Shown: positions 34,679-43,407, counted from the stretch's first letter. The stretch is DNA of 64,000 bases from DAOPZJ01 sp964587625 (GCA_964587625.1 CAZPLU010000002.1:1-64000), one strand, 5' to 3'. The notes: a model not told the origin generated them from the sequence alone. Numbers and translations: made by a program.

Positions 34679-35590
34679 TCAATCCACCCGCTCGAACCGG
34701 CACCCGTGATAAAAAGCCGCGCCGGTCATCGGCTTTTTGCCCTCGGGGCAGAGTTCGTCCAGCCGAACCGCGCCCGAACCGCAAAAAAGATATAAAGTTC
34801 CGTCTCTGAGCGCGACCGCGCCCGGCGCGCCGTTCAGATCGGGAAAATGGGCGGATTTCAATAATTTAACCCGCCGGCTGCCGACCGTGAAAAACACGCC
34901 CGGAGAGGGCGAGAGTCCGCGTACGAGGTTATGGATTTCCAAAGCCGGTCTGGACGGGTCTAGTTGCCCGAGTTCCTTCTTGATCATCGGTGCATAAGTC
35001 GCCTCGGCGGGGTTTTGCGGCGTTCTCGGAAGCGGACCTTTTTCGAGATCGCGCAGCGTTTCCGCAAGCAATTCCGCGCCGATCACGGCGAGCCGTCCGC
35101 GCAGTTCATACGCGGTCTCGTTCTCGCCGATTTCTGTCTCGGTTTTATAGATCATATCGCCGTCGTCCATGCCCGCCGCCATATACATCGTGGTCAGGCC
35201 GGTGGTCTTCTCGCCGTTGATCACCGCCCACTCGATCGGCGCGGCCCCGCGGTATTTGGGCAGCAGCGAGCCGTGCAGGTTGACGCAGCCGAGCGGCGGG
35301 ATGTTTAAAATATCGGGCGGCAAAATTTTACCGTAGGCGACGACTACGATCACATCCGGGTTCAGGTTTCGGATCAGTTCCGCCGATTCGGGCGCGCGCA
35401 TGGAGGCAGGTTGAAAAACCGGGATGCCGAATTTTTGCGCCGTCACCTTGACCGGCGTCGGCAGCAATTCATAACCCCTGCCCTTCGGCTTGTCCGGTTG
35501 AGAGATCGCGGCGGCAACTTCAAATTCGGCGGCGAGCTTTTCCAGCGATACCGCCGCGAATTCCGGTGTGCCCATGAATACAAGCTTCAC
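34679..35590 (-). CDS. fmt: Methionyl-tRNA formyltransferase
   Basis: A 303-residue enzyme (family about 310-315) that formylates initiator Met-tRNA with 10-formyl-THF. Motifs: MGTPEFA at the start, QPDKPKGRG, NLHGSLLPKYRGAAPI with the catalytic Asn-His, and the C-terminal OB-like domain with TYAPMIKKEL. It begins with GTG after GGGGAGGGG. Last gene of the remA-gmk-rpoZ-priA-def-fmt row; def lies upstream, fitting the coupled formylation/deformylation pair. Confidence 0.95.
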   Translation of the reverse strand: MKLVFMGTPEFAAVSLEKLAAEFEVAAAISQPDKPKGRGYELLPTPVKVTAQKFGIPVFQPASMRAPESAELIRNLNPDVIVVVAYGKILPPDILNIPPLGCVNLHGSLLPKYRGAAPIEWAVINGEKTTGLTTMYMAAGMDDGDMIYKTETEIGENETAYELRGRLAVIGAELLAETLRDLEKGPLPRTPQNPAEATYAPMIKKELGQLDPSRPALEIHNLVRGLSPSPGVFFTVGSRRVKLLKSAHFPDLNGAPGAVALRDGTLYLFCGSGAVRLDELCPEGKKPMTGAAFYHGCRFERVD

Positions 35591-35617
35591 TTAACCCCTC
35601 CCCTTTGTAAAACGGCC

Positions 35618-35754
35618 AAGTGTAAAATGTAAAGTTTAAAGTGCAAAGTCGCGGTGTTTTGCTTTGCAAAACGGAAACATACCCAAACAAATACAAGTCC
35701 ATTAATTTTAAAAAATTTACAGGCATGTCACTTTACATTTTACGTTTTACACTT
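35618..35754. repeat. MITE-like element with 26-bp inverted ends
   Basis: Inverted ends 35618-35643 and 35729-35754 match at 23 of 26 bases and are built from repeated GTGTAAAATGTAAAG-like units. Inside is a perfect GTTTTGC-TTT-GCAAAAC hairpin (35656-35672). Total 137 bp, non-coding, between def and fmt in the operon. No target-site duplication was evident. Confidence 0.55.
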
Positions 35755-35759
35755 TACAT

Positions 35760-36218
35760 TTACTTGTCTTTTTCCAACCACTCGATCACGCGTTCTTTGA
35801 ACAAAACGCCGTTCAAGTGGTCGTTTTCGTGGCATAATGCCTTCGCCATCAAGTCCTCGCCGGTAAATTCAAATGCGTTGCCTTTGAGGTCGAATGCCCT
35901 TCCGACGACCTTTTTCGGGCGAACCGTGATGCCCCAAAGGCCGGGGCAAGACAGGCACCCTTCGCCGGTGCGCTGTTCTCCCTCGCGGTTGAGGATCTCG
36001 GGGTTGATAAACTCCCGGATTTCCTCACCGGTGTTGACGACAAACACGCGCTTTAAGACGCCGACCTGCGGCGCAGCGAGCCCGACGCCGTTTTGCGAAG
36101 TCAGCGTGTCTTTCATATCTTCGATCAACGTCGCGAGGCGCGCGTCGAATTTTTCCACCGGACGGCAGATCTTTGCCAGCATCTCATCTCCGTCTAACAC
36201 AATTTTTCTGATTGCCAT
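35760..36218 (-). CDS. def: Peptide deformylase
   Basis: A 152-residue metalloenzyme removing the N-formyl group of new proteins. All three family motifs are present: GVGLAAPQVG, EGCLSCPG (Cys is a metal ligand; Cys replaces the common Val), and CHENDHLNG carrying HExxH. The ATG at 36218 follows AAGGAA; a frame to 36272 adds an unlikely basic leader. It sits between priA (upstream) and fmt in the same direction. Confidence 0.96.
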   Translation of the reverse strand: MAIRKIVLDGDEMLAKICRPVEKFDARLATLIEDMKDTLTSQNGVGLAAPQVGVLKRVFVVNTGEEIREFINPEILNREGEQRTGEGCLSCPGLWGITVRPKKVVGRAFDLKGNAFEFTGEDLMAKALCHENDHLNGVLFKERVIEWLEKDK

Positions 36219-36273
36219 GTTGTTCCTTCTTTTCGAAATAATTTTTCGGGCGCATGTGTATCTTTTCTTCATA

Positions 36274-38697
36274 TCAATAATATTGCTCGGGGTTCATATC
36301 CGCAAAAGCGGTGATTTTATCGCGCTTATGCGCGTTTGAAAAATCCTTCAACGCCTGTCCGATCAGTTCCCGAAACCCCCTCGTGTTACGGCATTTCAAG
36401 GTCAAACGGAATCGGTAGCGGTTGGCGGCGCGCGCGGTCTGGGCGGGGGCGGGGCCGTATGCCCGCACCGGAAATTCAGTTCCGGCGGTTATTTCCTTAA
36501 TCCGCTCCAAAAACTCGTCGGCGGCTTTCGCGGTCTCTTTTTCGTTTTCACCGCTGATACCGATCAGACAGACGTCGCAAAACGGCGGGTGTAAAAGTTC
36601 TCGACGCAGCTCGATTTCGTCGTTGTAAAACGCCTCGTAGTCCTGGTTGCAAGCGTATTCGAAAATCCGGTTTTCGGGCATATAGGTCTGAATGATCGCC
36701 TCGCCGCTGTACCTGCCGCGCCCGCAGCGCCCGACCACCTGCGTCAGCAGCGAAAAGGTCCGCTCCGCGCCCTTGTAATCGCCCGAAAAAAGTCCCTGTT
36801 CGGCGTTCAGCACTCCGACCAGCGTCACGTTTTCAAAGTCGATGCCCTTGGCGACCATCTGGGTGCCGATCAAAATATCATATTCCCCGTTTTTGAAATC
36901 GGTAAACAGCTTGTCGTGGGCATCGCGGGTCACGGTGGTGTCGGTGTCCATGCGCAGAACCGTCGCCTCGGGAAAAAGTTGAGCGAGTTCCGACTCGACC
37001 TTTTGAATGCCGCTGCCTAAAAACCGCACCCGCTTTCCGCCGCATTTTTTACAACTCATGTCGGCGGTGCTGTAGCCGCAACAATGGCACATCAGGCGGC
37101 TGTTGGCAATGTGATAATTCAAGGCGACGCTGCAATGCGGACATTTGATAACCTCGCCGCAGTCGTGGCAGATCACGATGGTGTCGTGTCCCCGCCTGTT
37201 TAATAATAACACCGACTGCCGCCCGTTGTCACGCGTATTTTTTAAAGCGCTTAAGAGCGTTTCGCCCAAAACGCCGCCCGGCGTCACCGGCGGCTCGTCG
37301 CGCATGTCGATGAGCTTGACCGCGGGGAGCTGCGCGCCCGCAAACCGCGCACCCAATTTGACCAGCGTGATTTTCCCCGTTTTGGCCGCGTGCCAGGTTC
37401 GGATCGACGGCGTCGCGGACGCCCGCAAAAACAGCGCGCCGTGGGTCTTTGCGCGCATCGCGGCGATCTCTCCGGCGTCGTAACGCGGGCTGCTTTCGGA
37501 TTTATAGGCGCTCTCCTGCTCCTCGTCCATCGAAATAAGCCCGATGTTTTCGAGCGGCGCGAAGATCGCCGAACGGGTTCCGATGACCAAATCGGCTTCG
37601 CCGTTTTTGATGCGGCGATATTCGTCGAGCCGGACGCCCTCGGAGAGGCCGCTGTGCAGCACCGCGACCCGTTTTCCGAAGCAGCCGGTGAACAGTTTCG
37701 TGAACTGCGGCGTCAGTAAAATTTCGGGTACCATCAACAGCGCCGATTTCCCCTCCGCAAGCGTCTTTTGAACCAGTTTTAATATGACCATCGTCTTGCC
37801 GCTGCCGGTCACGCCGAACAACAGCGCATACGCCCCGTCTTTCGCCGGGGCGTTGGAATCGGGCGCAAGCGCCGAAAGCGCGTCATATGCCGCTTGTTGG
37901 TCTTGGTTTAAAACAAAAGAGTTGGGATCTATCCGATCAGTCGATTCATACGACGCCCGATAACAGAGTTGCTCGTTGGCGGCAACCGCGTTTTTTGTGA
38001 TCAGCGTGTTGATAGTAGCCGTGGAAGCGCCCGTAAAATAGCGGACTTGCTTTGCCGCGCTCTCGCCGTTTTCCTCGAGGTATTTTAAAACCGCCGACTG
38101 CTTGGGCGACAGACGTTTGGGGCGTTCCGGCCCGAGCGACAGCAACTTGACCGTCTTGTCGCCGATCTTGCGCGCCGTTTTAACGCTGCTTTCGATCAAG
38201 CCCTCGCGCACCATGATTTCGATCGCCTCGGAGCCGACACCGGCCTCTTTTTTCAGTTTTTGCGCACTGAGGGCCTTTTCGCCTAAATAAAGCAAAACAG
38301 ACCTCTGCGGTTCGCCGAAGGACTGCGGATCCCGGTCTGTCTTTTTTTGATATGTAATCTTGTCGAGAAATCCGAGACCCGACGGCAGCATGGGTTTGAT
38401 CGCGTCGTATATCGGGCAAAAAGTTCGCTCAGCCACGCGGGCGGCCAATTCCAATTGTTCAAGGATCAAAACCGGTTCCCGGTCGATCAGCGCCCTGATT
38501 GGTTTCAATTCTTTTTCTTCGCTCTCGGAGACAATTTCAAGGATCATCGCCGTCTTTTCGGCGTTGCCCCTTCCGAACCCGACTTTTACCCGACAACCCG
38601 GCTGCGCCGCCGAGGACTCGGATGGCAGCAGATAATCAAACACCCGATCAAAGCTATACAGCAAACCTGCGACCGCAACTTTTACAACCTTCGGCAC
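36274..38697 (-). CDS. priA: Primosomal helicase PriA
   Basis: An 807-residue superfamily 2 helicase that restarts stalled replication forks. Seen: N-terminal DNA-binding region, Walker A GVTGSGKT, Walker B SMDEEQESAYKS, the Zn-binding block with four CxxC pairs (CHDCGEVIKCPHC, CHCC, CKKC), helicase motifs V and VI (GTQMVAKGIDFENVTLVGVL, RTFSLLTQVVGRCGRG). The GTG start at 38697 is chosen because GAGGAG lies 8 bases upstream and it follows the rpoZ stop; an ATG at 38727 would overlap rpoZ. In many Firmicutes coaBC sits between rpoZ and priA; here it is absent. Confidence 0.95.
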   Translation of the reverse strand: MPKVVKVAVAGLLYSFDRVFDYLLPSESSAAQPGCRVKVGFGRGNAEKTAMILEIVSESEEKELKPIRALIDREPVLILEQLELAARVAERTFCPIYDAIKPMLPSGLGFLDKITYQKKTDRDPQSFGEPQRSVLLYLGEKALSAQKLKKEAGVGSEAIEIMVREGLIESSVKTARKIGDKTVKLLSLGPERPKRLSPKQSAVLKYLEENGESAAKQVRYFTGASTATINTLITKNAVAANEQLCYRASYESTDRIDPNSFVLNQDQQAAYDALSALAPDSNAPAKDGAYALLFGVTGSGKTMVILKLVQKTLAEGKSALLMVPEILLTPQFTKLFTGCFGKRVAVLHSGLSEGVRLDEYRRIKNGEADLVIGTRSAIFAPLENIGLISMDEEQESAYKSESSPRYDAGEIAAMRAKTHGALFLRASATPSIRTWHAAKTGKITLVKLGARFAGAQLPAVKLIDMRDEPPVTPGGVLGETLLSALKNTRDNGRQSVLLLNRRGHDTIVICHDCGEVIKCPHCSVALNYHIANSRLMCHCCGYSTADMSCKKCGGKRVRFLGSGIQKVESELAQLFPEATVLRMDTDTTVTRDAHDKLFTDFKNGEYDILIGTQMVAKGIDFENVTLVGVLNAEQGLFSGDYKGAERTFSLLTQVVGRCGRGRYSGEAIIQTYMPENRIFEYACNQDYEAFYNDEIELRRELLHPPFCDVCLIGISGENEKETAKAADEFLERIKEITAGTEFPVRAYGPAPAQTARAANRYRFRLTLKCRNTRGFRELIGQALKDFSNAHKRDKITAFADMNPEQYY

Positions 38698-38716
38698 CGC
38701 TCCATCTCCTCGGACA

Positions 38717-38959
38717 TTATTGCACATCCACCGAATAATCCTCGTCGGGGGTCTCGTTGCCGGCTCGTTCGATCGTGACGATTTTGAATTTGCCTTCGAT
38801 GAGCTGTTTCATCGCGGTCTTGACGGGCTTTTCGGTTAAAACTTCTTTTTCTTCCGCCGCGCATTCCGATATCTCCCGGGCTCGTTTCGCAACGCCGATG
38901 ACTGTGGAATAGCGACTTTTGGAGTATTTTTCGGGATCAAAGGATATAATTTTTGACAT
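38717..38959 (-). CDS. rpoZ: RNA polymerase omega subunit
   Basis: An 80-residue protein with the omega-type sequence SRYSTVIGVAKRAREI and KPVKTAMKQLIEGKFKI. Omega helps assemble RNA polymerase. It overlaps the end of gmk by 23 bases and has an AGAGG SD 9 bases upstream. The C-terminal tail is acidic. Confidence 0.9.
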   Translation of the reverse strand: MSKIISFDPEKYSKSRYSTVIGVAKRAREISECAAEEKEVLTEKPVKTAMKQLIEGKFKIVTIERAGNETPDEDYSVDVQ

Positions 38960-39560
38960 GTTCTTTTACCTCTTTTACAAATTCGGCATTCTCTGACATT
39001 GCGGCGTGCCGGGCCGAGATGATGTCCGCCAATTGTTTTGCCGCGGTCTCCGCGTCATCATTGATGATCAAATAGTCATAAAATGTTTCGGCGGCCTCTA
39101 ATTCCATTTGGGCGACGGCAAGCCGTTTTCCGATGGTCTGCTCGTCTTCTGTCCCGCGGTGCCTCAGCCGTGAGGCGAGCGCTTCGGCACTCGGCGGGAT
39201 TGTGAAGATCAAGACGGCATTGGGATAGCGCTTTTTTACAATCCGAGCGCCCTCGACCTCGATTTTCAAAATCACATCGTCACCGGCAGCGGTGATGCGG
39301 TTGATCTCGCTGAACAGGGTTCCGTAGTGGTTGCCGGCGTATACGGTATATTCCAGCAGTTCATCGTCGGCGATGGCCTTGTCAAACCGCTCACGCGTGT
39401 AAAAGTGATAATCTCTGCCTTCTGTCTCGTTCGGGCGCATCGGTCTCGTCGTGGCGGACACGGTCTTTTGCGCGGTTCCGAATTTAAAATAATGTGCTAA
39501 CAGGGTGTCTTTTCCGCTTCCGGCGGGGCCGGAAAAGACGATGATAAGCCCTTTGCTCAT
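38937..39560 (-). CDS. gmk: Guanylate kinase
   Basis: A 207-residue kinase converting GMP to GDP. P-loop FSGPAGSGKDTL, GMP-binding SATTRPMRPNETEGRDYHF, and YTVYAGNHYGT follow the family order. It lies 51 bp after remA and overlaps rpoZ, the standard Firmicute order. Confidence 0.95.
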   Translation of the reverse strand: MSKGLIIVFSGPAGSGKDTLLAHYFKFGTAQKTVSATTRPMRPNETEGRDYHFYTRERFDKAIADDELLEYTVYAGNHYGTLFSEINRITAAGDDVILKIEVEGARIVKKRYPNAVLIFTIPPSAEALASRLRHRGTEDEQTIGKRLAVAQMELEAAETFYDYLIINDDAETAAKQLADIISARHAAMSENAEFVKEVKEHVKNYIL

Positions 39561-39587
39561 TTTGCGATCATCTCTTTTCTGATTATT

Positions 39588-39622
39588 GGGATGTTTAAAA
39601 AATTTAATTTTTCAAACATCCC
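39588..39622. terminator. Hairpin at the end of remA
   Basis: GGGATGTTT pairs with AAACATCCC; the inner A/T-rich bases extend the stem. It covers the remA stop codon and lies before gmk, so it may attenuate transcription into gmk. Confidence 0.55.
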
Positions 39623-39866
39623 TGCGGCTGTCCGCTTCATTGATTCGGCCTGCGATTGTCTCGGGCTGAAGCGCCGAGGCGATGACATAACCGCTGTCGG
39701 TCAGGATGATGGCTTTGGTCTTTCGACCGTATGTCGTATCGACCAGTCGACCCTCCGCTTTGGCGTCCTGCGCCAGACGTTTGACCGGCTGCGTGTCGAA
39801 TCCGGCGATCGAGACAATGCGCTCGGCCGCCACGAGATTTCCGAACCCGACGTTGATCAGCTTCAC
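39612..39866 (-). CDS. remA: RemA/DUF370 DNA-binding regulator
   Basis: An 84-residue protein of the extracellular matrix regulator family (RemA in B. subtilis activates biofilm operons). Motifs: LINVGFGNLVAAERIVSI, DTTYGRKTKAIILTDSGYVI, SALQPETIAGRI. It starts with GTG after GGAG. It lies 30 bp after the 5S-like gene and heads the gmk-rpoZ-priA-def-fmt row. Confidence 0.93.
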   Translation of the reverse strand: MKLINVGFGNLVAAERIVSIAGFDTQPVKRLAQDAKAEGRLVDTTYGRKTKAIILTDSGYVIASALQPETIAGRINEADSRRDV

Positions 39867-39896
39867 CGGATCGCCGCTCCTTTCATGTTATTTCAA

Positions 39897-41297
39897 TTAA
39901 ACAATATGGGTTTTGGCGGCGGGGTCGAAATGTTCGCCGTCGACGCCGTGCATCCTGTTGCGGCGCTGTTCGAAGAACTTGACCGCGACCTGGTCGAACT
40001 GGGCATAAGTCAGCGCGTCCTCGTCCTGAATCGCCCACTTTGCCGCTCTTTCACGCATGAGATCCAATTCGGGCTTGAGCAGGTCGGCGGGGCGGCAGGT
40101 GATCGGCTTTTCGTCGCCGAGGATCTTTTTGGACAGTTCCGGGGAGATCGGCATCGGCGTTTTGCCGTATTCGCCCTTGATCATGGCCTTAAATTCTTTG
40201 GTGACGGTCTTGTAACGCTCGCCCATGATGACATTGTACACCGCCTGGGTGCCGACGATTTGGGAAGTCGGCGTGACCAGCGGCGGGAAGCCGGATTCGG
40301 CGCGCACGCGCGGAATTTCGTTGAGCACGTCGTCGAGTTTGTCGGACTTTTTGGCGTCGGCGAGTTGCTTGACAAGGTTGGAGAGCATTCCGCCCGGAAC
40401 CTGGTACAGCAGGGTGTTGGCGTCGACGCTGAGCATCCGCTGGTCGATCAGGCCGCTCTTGATATATTCGGCGCGCAGGTCCGCGAAATAGTCCTTGACC
40501 GGATTGAGCTTGTGCAAATCAAGCCCCGTGTCATACTCGGTGCCCGCGAGCGCGGCGGCCATGCTCTCGGTCGGCGCGTGGGAGGTCCCGAGCGCCAGCG
40601 GGGACATGACCGTGTCGATGATGTCCGCGCCCGCCTCGATGCCCTTGAGCATGGACATGGACGCGAGACCCGCCGTATAGTGCGAATGCAGCTGAATCGG
40701 GACTTTGACGGTCTCTTTGAGCGCTTTGACCAGATCATAGGTAAAATACGGGGTCAGCAGGCCGGCCATGTCCTTGACGCAGACGGAATCCGCGCCTTCT
40801 TCTTCAAGCTGTTTGGCGTATTTGACAAAATAATCGATGGTAAAGACCTCGCCGGTCGTATAGGAGATCGCGCCCTGGACATGCGCCTTCTCCTTTTTGG
40901 CGGCGGCGATGGAACACTTGAGGTTGCGGATATCGTTGAGCGCGTCGAAGATGCGGATGATGTCGATGCCGTTGAAGACGCATTTTTGGACGAAATATTC
41001 GACAACGTCGTCGGCGTAGTGCCGGTAGCCCAGCATGTTTTGGCCGCGGAAAAGCATTTGAAGCTTGGTGTTGGGCATTGTTTTACGCATAATGCGCAAG
41101 CGATCCCACGGATCCTCGTTCAAAAACCGCAGGCAGGCGTCAAAGGTCGCGCCGCCCCAGACCTCCATCGAATAAAAGCCGGCTTTGTCCATCAATTCCA
41201 TGACCGGTAGCATTTCTTGCGTGCTCATGCGGGTGGCTAACAGCGATTGATGGGCATCGCGCAGCGTCAGGTCGGTGATCAAAATTTTTTTTGCCAT
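39897..41297 (-). CDS. Carboxyltransferase, OadA/transcarboxylase 5S type
   Basis: A 466-residue protein with the pyruvate/oxaloacetate carboxyltransferase fold: ITDLTLRDAHQSLLATRM, VWGGATFDACLRFL, CVKDMAGLL (metal-site Lys) and HSHYTAG (metal His). It ends without a biotin domain, since the carrier is the separate gene upstream. The family transfers CO2 between biotin and pyruvate, either in Na+-pumping oxaloacetate decarboxylase (with OadB) or in transcarboxylase (5S). No OadB-like membrane gene is present here. ATG at 41297 preferred (AAAGGA upstream); 41309 is possible. Confidence 0.9.
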   Translation of the reverse strand: MAKKILITDLTLRDAHQSLLATRMSTQEMLPVMELMDKAGFYSMEVWGGATFDACLRFLNEDPWDRLRIMRKTMPNTKLQMLFRGQNMLGYRHYADDVVEYFVQKCVFNGIDIIRIFDALNDIRNLKCSIAAAKKEKAHVQGAISYTTGEVFTIDYFVKYAKQLEEEGADSVCVKDMAGLLTPYFTYDLVKALKETVKVPIQLHSHYTAGLASMSMLKGIEAGADIIDTVMSPLALGTSHAPTESMAAALAGTEYDTGLDLHKLNPVKDYFADLRAEYIKSGLIDQRMLSVDANTLLYQVPGGMLSNLVKQLADAKKSDKLDDVLNEIPRVRAESGFPPLVTPTSQIVGTQAVYNVIMGERYKTVTKEFKAMIKGEYGKTPMPISPELSKKILGDEKPITCRPADLLKPELDLMRERAAKWAIQDEDALTYAQFDQVAVKFFEQRRNRMHGVDGEHFDPAAKTHIV

Positions 41298-41394
41298 ATT
41301 CGTATCCATTCCTTTGTCTTTTGAGGGATTTCAGACCTGTTTGGCGAAGCCAACGGAACAAACTCCCGGGTTTGAAACTCTTATTGTAAGCTTT

Positions 41395-41775
41395 TTATGC
41401 GATTGTGAGCAGAATATCGTCTGCGTTGACCGTGTCGCCTTTTTTTGCGTTGATGCTTGCGACGATTCCGTCTTCAGCAGCTTGGATCTCGTTTTCCATC
41501 TTCATGGCTTCGAGGATCAACAGCACGGCGCCCTTTTTCACAGCATCTCCGGATTTGACGAGCACATTGATGATGGTGCCGGGCATCGGGCACAAAACCG
41601 GTTTTCCGCCGGAAACCGCGGGCGCGGCAACAGGTGTCGGAGCCGGTGCCGCGGCGGGTACGGGCGCTGCGGCGGGAGCGGACGCTGCGGCAATTGCCGG
41701 GGCTGCGGCTGCGCCGATTTCTTCGACGACCACGTCATAGGTCTTTCCGTTGACGGTTATCTTCAGGTTTTTCAT
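41395..41775 (-). CDS. Biotin carboxyl carrier protein (1.3S type)
   Basis: A 126-residue carrier. The N-terminal KNLKITVNGKTYDVVVEEIG is followed by an Ala/Pro-rich flexible linker (about residues 27-60) and a biotinyl domain with LEAMKMENEI, whose Lys is biotinylated. The size matches the 1.3S subunit of transcarboxylase and the gamma/delta carriers of decarboxylases. ATG at 41775 follows AAGGAG by 8 bases. It lies between the 12S-like and 5S-like genes. Confidence 0.93.
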   Translation of the reverse strand: MKNLKITVNGKTYDVVVEEIGAAAAPAIAAASAPAAAPVPAAAPAPTPVAAPAVSGGKPVLCPMPGTIINVLVKSGDAVKKGAVLLILEAMKMENEIQAAEDGIVASINAKKGDTVNADDILLTIA

Positions 41776-41845
41776 ATCATTTTCTCCTTGATTCATTAAA
41801 TCTGATGCAATATAATTTATAACCGGAGAGCCGATTAAAATTTAC

Positions 41846-43183
41846 TTATAATAAATTGGCGACATGCTTTTTGGGCATGCGGCTTGCCCGCTTTCCGCTC
41901 AGCATCGACAGCGCCGAGAGCACCCGCGCGCGGATTGTCTCCTGCGTGACGACGGCGTCGACCAGACCGGACGAGGCCGCCGCTTTCGCGTCGAGCTTGT
42001 CTTGGGCATAGGCGGCATAAACCGCCCTGCGTTCTTCCTCGCTCTTGGTATCGTCGAGCAACTGCGGATCGTTGACAATTAAAACAGCGTCGGGATTGAT
42101 CGGGCTGATCACGGCGTTTTCATAGGCGAACACCATGTCGGCGTTGGCCGATTTGCCGCAGGTCGCGATATAGACCGGGCCGACGGCTTTTCCGGTCACG
42201 ACCGAAATTTTGGCGCAGGTCGCTTCGGCGTAGGCCTGGGACAGCGCCGCGGCGCTTAAAATCGCGCCCTTGGCCTCGCTGTCGCCGCACGGGGCGAACC
42301 CGTCGGCGTCGACCAAGGTGACGACCGGGATCGAATAGGCGTCGCACAGGCGTACGAAACGCGCGATCTTTTTCGAGCCGCAGCCGTGGATATAACCTTT
42401 GTCGTCTTTTACGGTGGAGACAAGCCCGACGCTCTGGCCGCCGACAGTCGCGAATCCGACTTTCGCGGTCTTGCCGTATTCGGCGTAGAGTTCGTAAAAA
42501 CTGTCCGCGTCAACCAAACCGTCAACGGGTTGCGCAAAATCAAAAACCGGAGTGGCGTCGAGATTGTTGGACGGGAGGTACGAAAGCAGTTTCTTTGCCG
42601 CCGCGACCGCCGCGACCGCATCTTTCGCCACCAGCGCCGCCGTGCCGTTTTTGGCTGCGGTCACGTTGCTTTTGGCGGGTTGATAACCGGGATCCGCCGC
42701 TTTGATCATCTCGTCCGGCGTCAAAAACAACCGCGCGTCTTCGCACATGATCAGTATGTCTGCACAGCCGGCGATCATCGCCATCGAGCCGCCGCAGGTG
42801 CCGGTGACGACCGCGATCTGCGGTACCACGCCCGAGAGGGTGTTGGCGCTGTTCATAAACTTCCCGAGCGCCGACAGCACTTCGCCGCTCTCGCCCATCC
42901 GAACGCCCTTGCTGTCGAAAATTCCGACAACCGGAGCGCCGTTTTTGGCGGCCAGATCGTAGATCTTGCCGATTTTCTCGGATGCGGCAGCGCCGAACGC
43001 GCCGCCGAGCGTGCCGCTGTCCTGCGCGAACGCAAACACGGGATTGCCGTCTGCCGTTCCCCATGCCGCCAGCGCGCCGCTTTCGCCGCCCGCCGCGTTT
43101 GCGCCGATCTCCATGGCGCTGCCCTCGTCAAACAGCGACAGCAAAATCCGCTTTGTTTGGTTGTGTACCTCCGTTTTCGCCAT
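41846..43183 (-). CDS. Acyl-CoA carboxyltransferase (PccB/MmdA/12S-like)
   Basis: A 445-residue crotonase-fold carboxyltransferase, shorter and more divergent than typical 12S/MmdA (about 510-520). Two oxyanion-hole regions are visible: GTCGGSMAMIAG in the N-terminal half and GKAVGPVYIATCGKSANADM in the C-terminal half. The second half has VVTLVDADGFAPCGDSEAKG. It would move CO2 between biotin and an acyl-CoA such as methylmalonyl-CoA. ATG at 43183 follows GGAGGA by 10 bases. First gene of the 12S-1.3S-5S row; a leader and promoter lie upstream. Confidence 0.85.
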   Translation of the reverse strand: MAKTEVHNQTKRILLSLFDEGSAMEIGANAAGGESGALAAWGTADGNPVFAFAQDSGTLGGAFGAAASEKIGKIYDLAAKNGAPVVGIFDSKGVRMGESGEVLSALGKFMNSANTLSGVVPQIAVVTGTCGGSMAMIAGCADILIMCEDARLFLTPDEMIKAADPGYQPAKSNVTAAKNGTAALVAKDAVAAVAAAKKLLSYLPSNNLDATPVFDFAQPVDGLVDADSFYELYAEYGKTAKVGFATVGGQSVGLVSTVKDDKGYIHGCGSKKIARFVRLCDAYSIPVVTLVDADGFAPCGDSEAKGAILSAAALSQAYAEATCAKISVVTGKAVGPVYIATCGKSANADMVFAYENAVISPINPDAVLIVNDPQLLDDTKSEEERRAVYAAYAQDKLDAKAAASSGLVDAVVTQETIRARVLSALSMLSGKRASRMPKKHVANLL

Positions 43184-43261
43184 AAAAGGGTGTTCCTCCA
43201 TTTGCTTACGAACGAACCGCATTGATCCGCGTAAAATTCTGCGCTTAAAATAATGAGGCGA

Positions 43262-43285
43262 TCATATTGTACCTGCGGGAGCCAT
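43262..43285 (-). CDS. Possible leader peptide in the carboxyltransferase 5' leader
   Basis: An 8-codon frame (MAPAGTI, stop TGA) nine bases after a strong GGGGGAGG, within the leader of the 12S-like gene. The same SD stretch pairs into the leader hairpin, so translation could affect folding. Small size makes this speculative. Confidence 0.3.
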   Translation of the reverse strand: MAPAGTI

Positions 43286-43287
43286 GA

Positions 43288-43315
43288 AACCCATCCTCCC
43301 CCAGTATGATGGGTT
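43288..43315 (-). promoter_or_regulatory. Leader hairpin of the carboxyltransferase operon
   Basis: AACCCATC and GATGGGTT form an 8-bp stem around a 12-base loop holding the GGGGG part of an SD-like site. It starts within about five bases of the predicted transcript start. Confidence 0.5.
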
Positions 43316-43316
43316 C

Positions 43317-43345
43317 ATTATATCAGATTGGGGTTCCAATAACAA
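43317..43345 (-). promoter_or_regulatory. Promoter of the carboxyltransferase operon
   Basis: On the minus strand TTGTTA (43340-43345), 17-base spacer and TATAAT (43317-43322). It leaves a leader of about 125 bases before the 12S-like gene. Confidence 0.65.
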
Positions 43346-43407
43346 GGGTTGGGTTGAATTTTACGGGATTTGCGTCGATTTTTTCCGCTTCGGCAATCCC
43401 TTTGTCG

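Noticed and set aside
39591..41210. A 539-codon plus-strand frame opposite the 5S-like carboxyltransferase gene
   Set aside because: It is a shadow of a well-supported gene on the other strand, with no SD and no recognisable domain.
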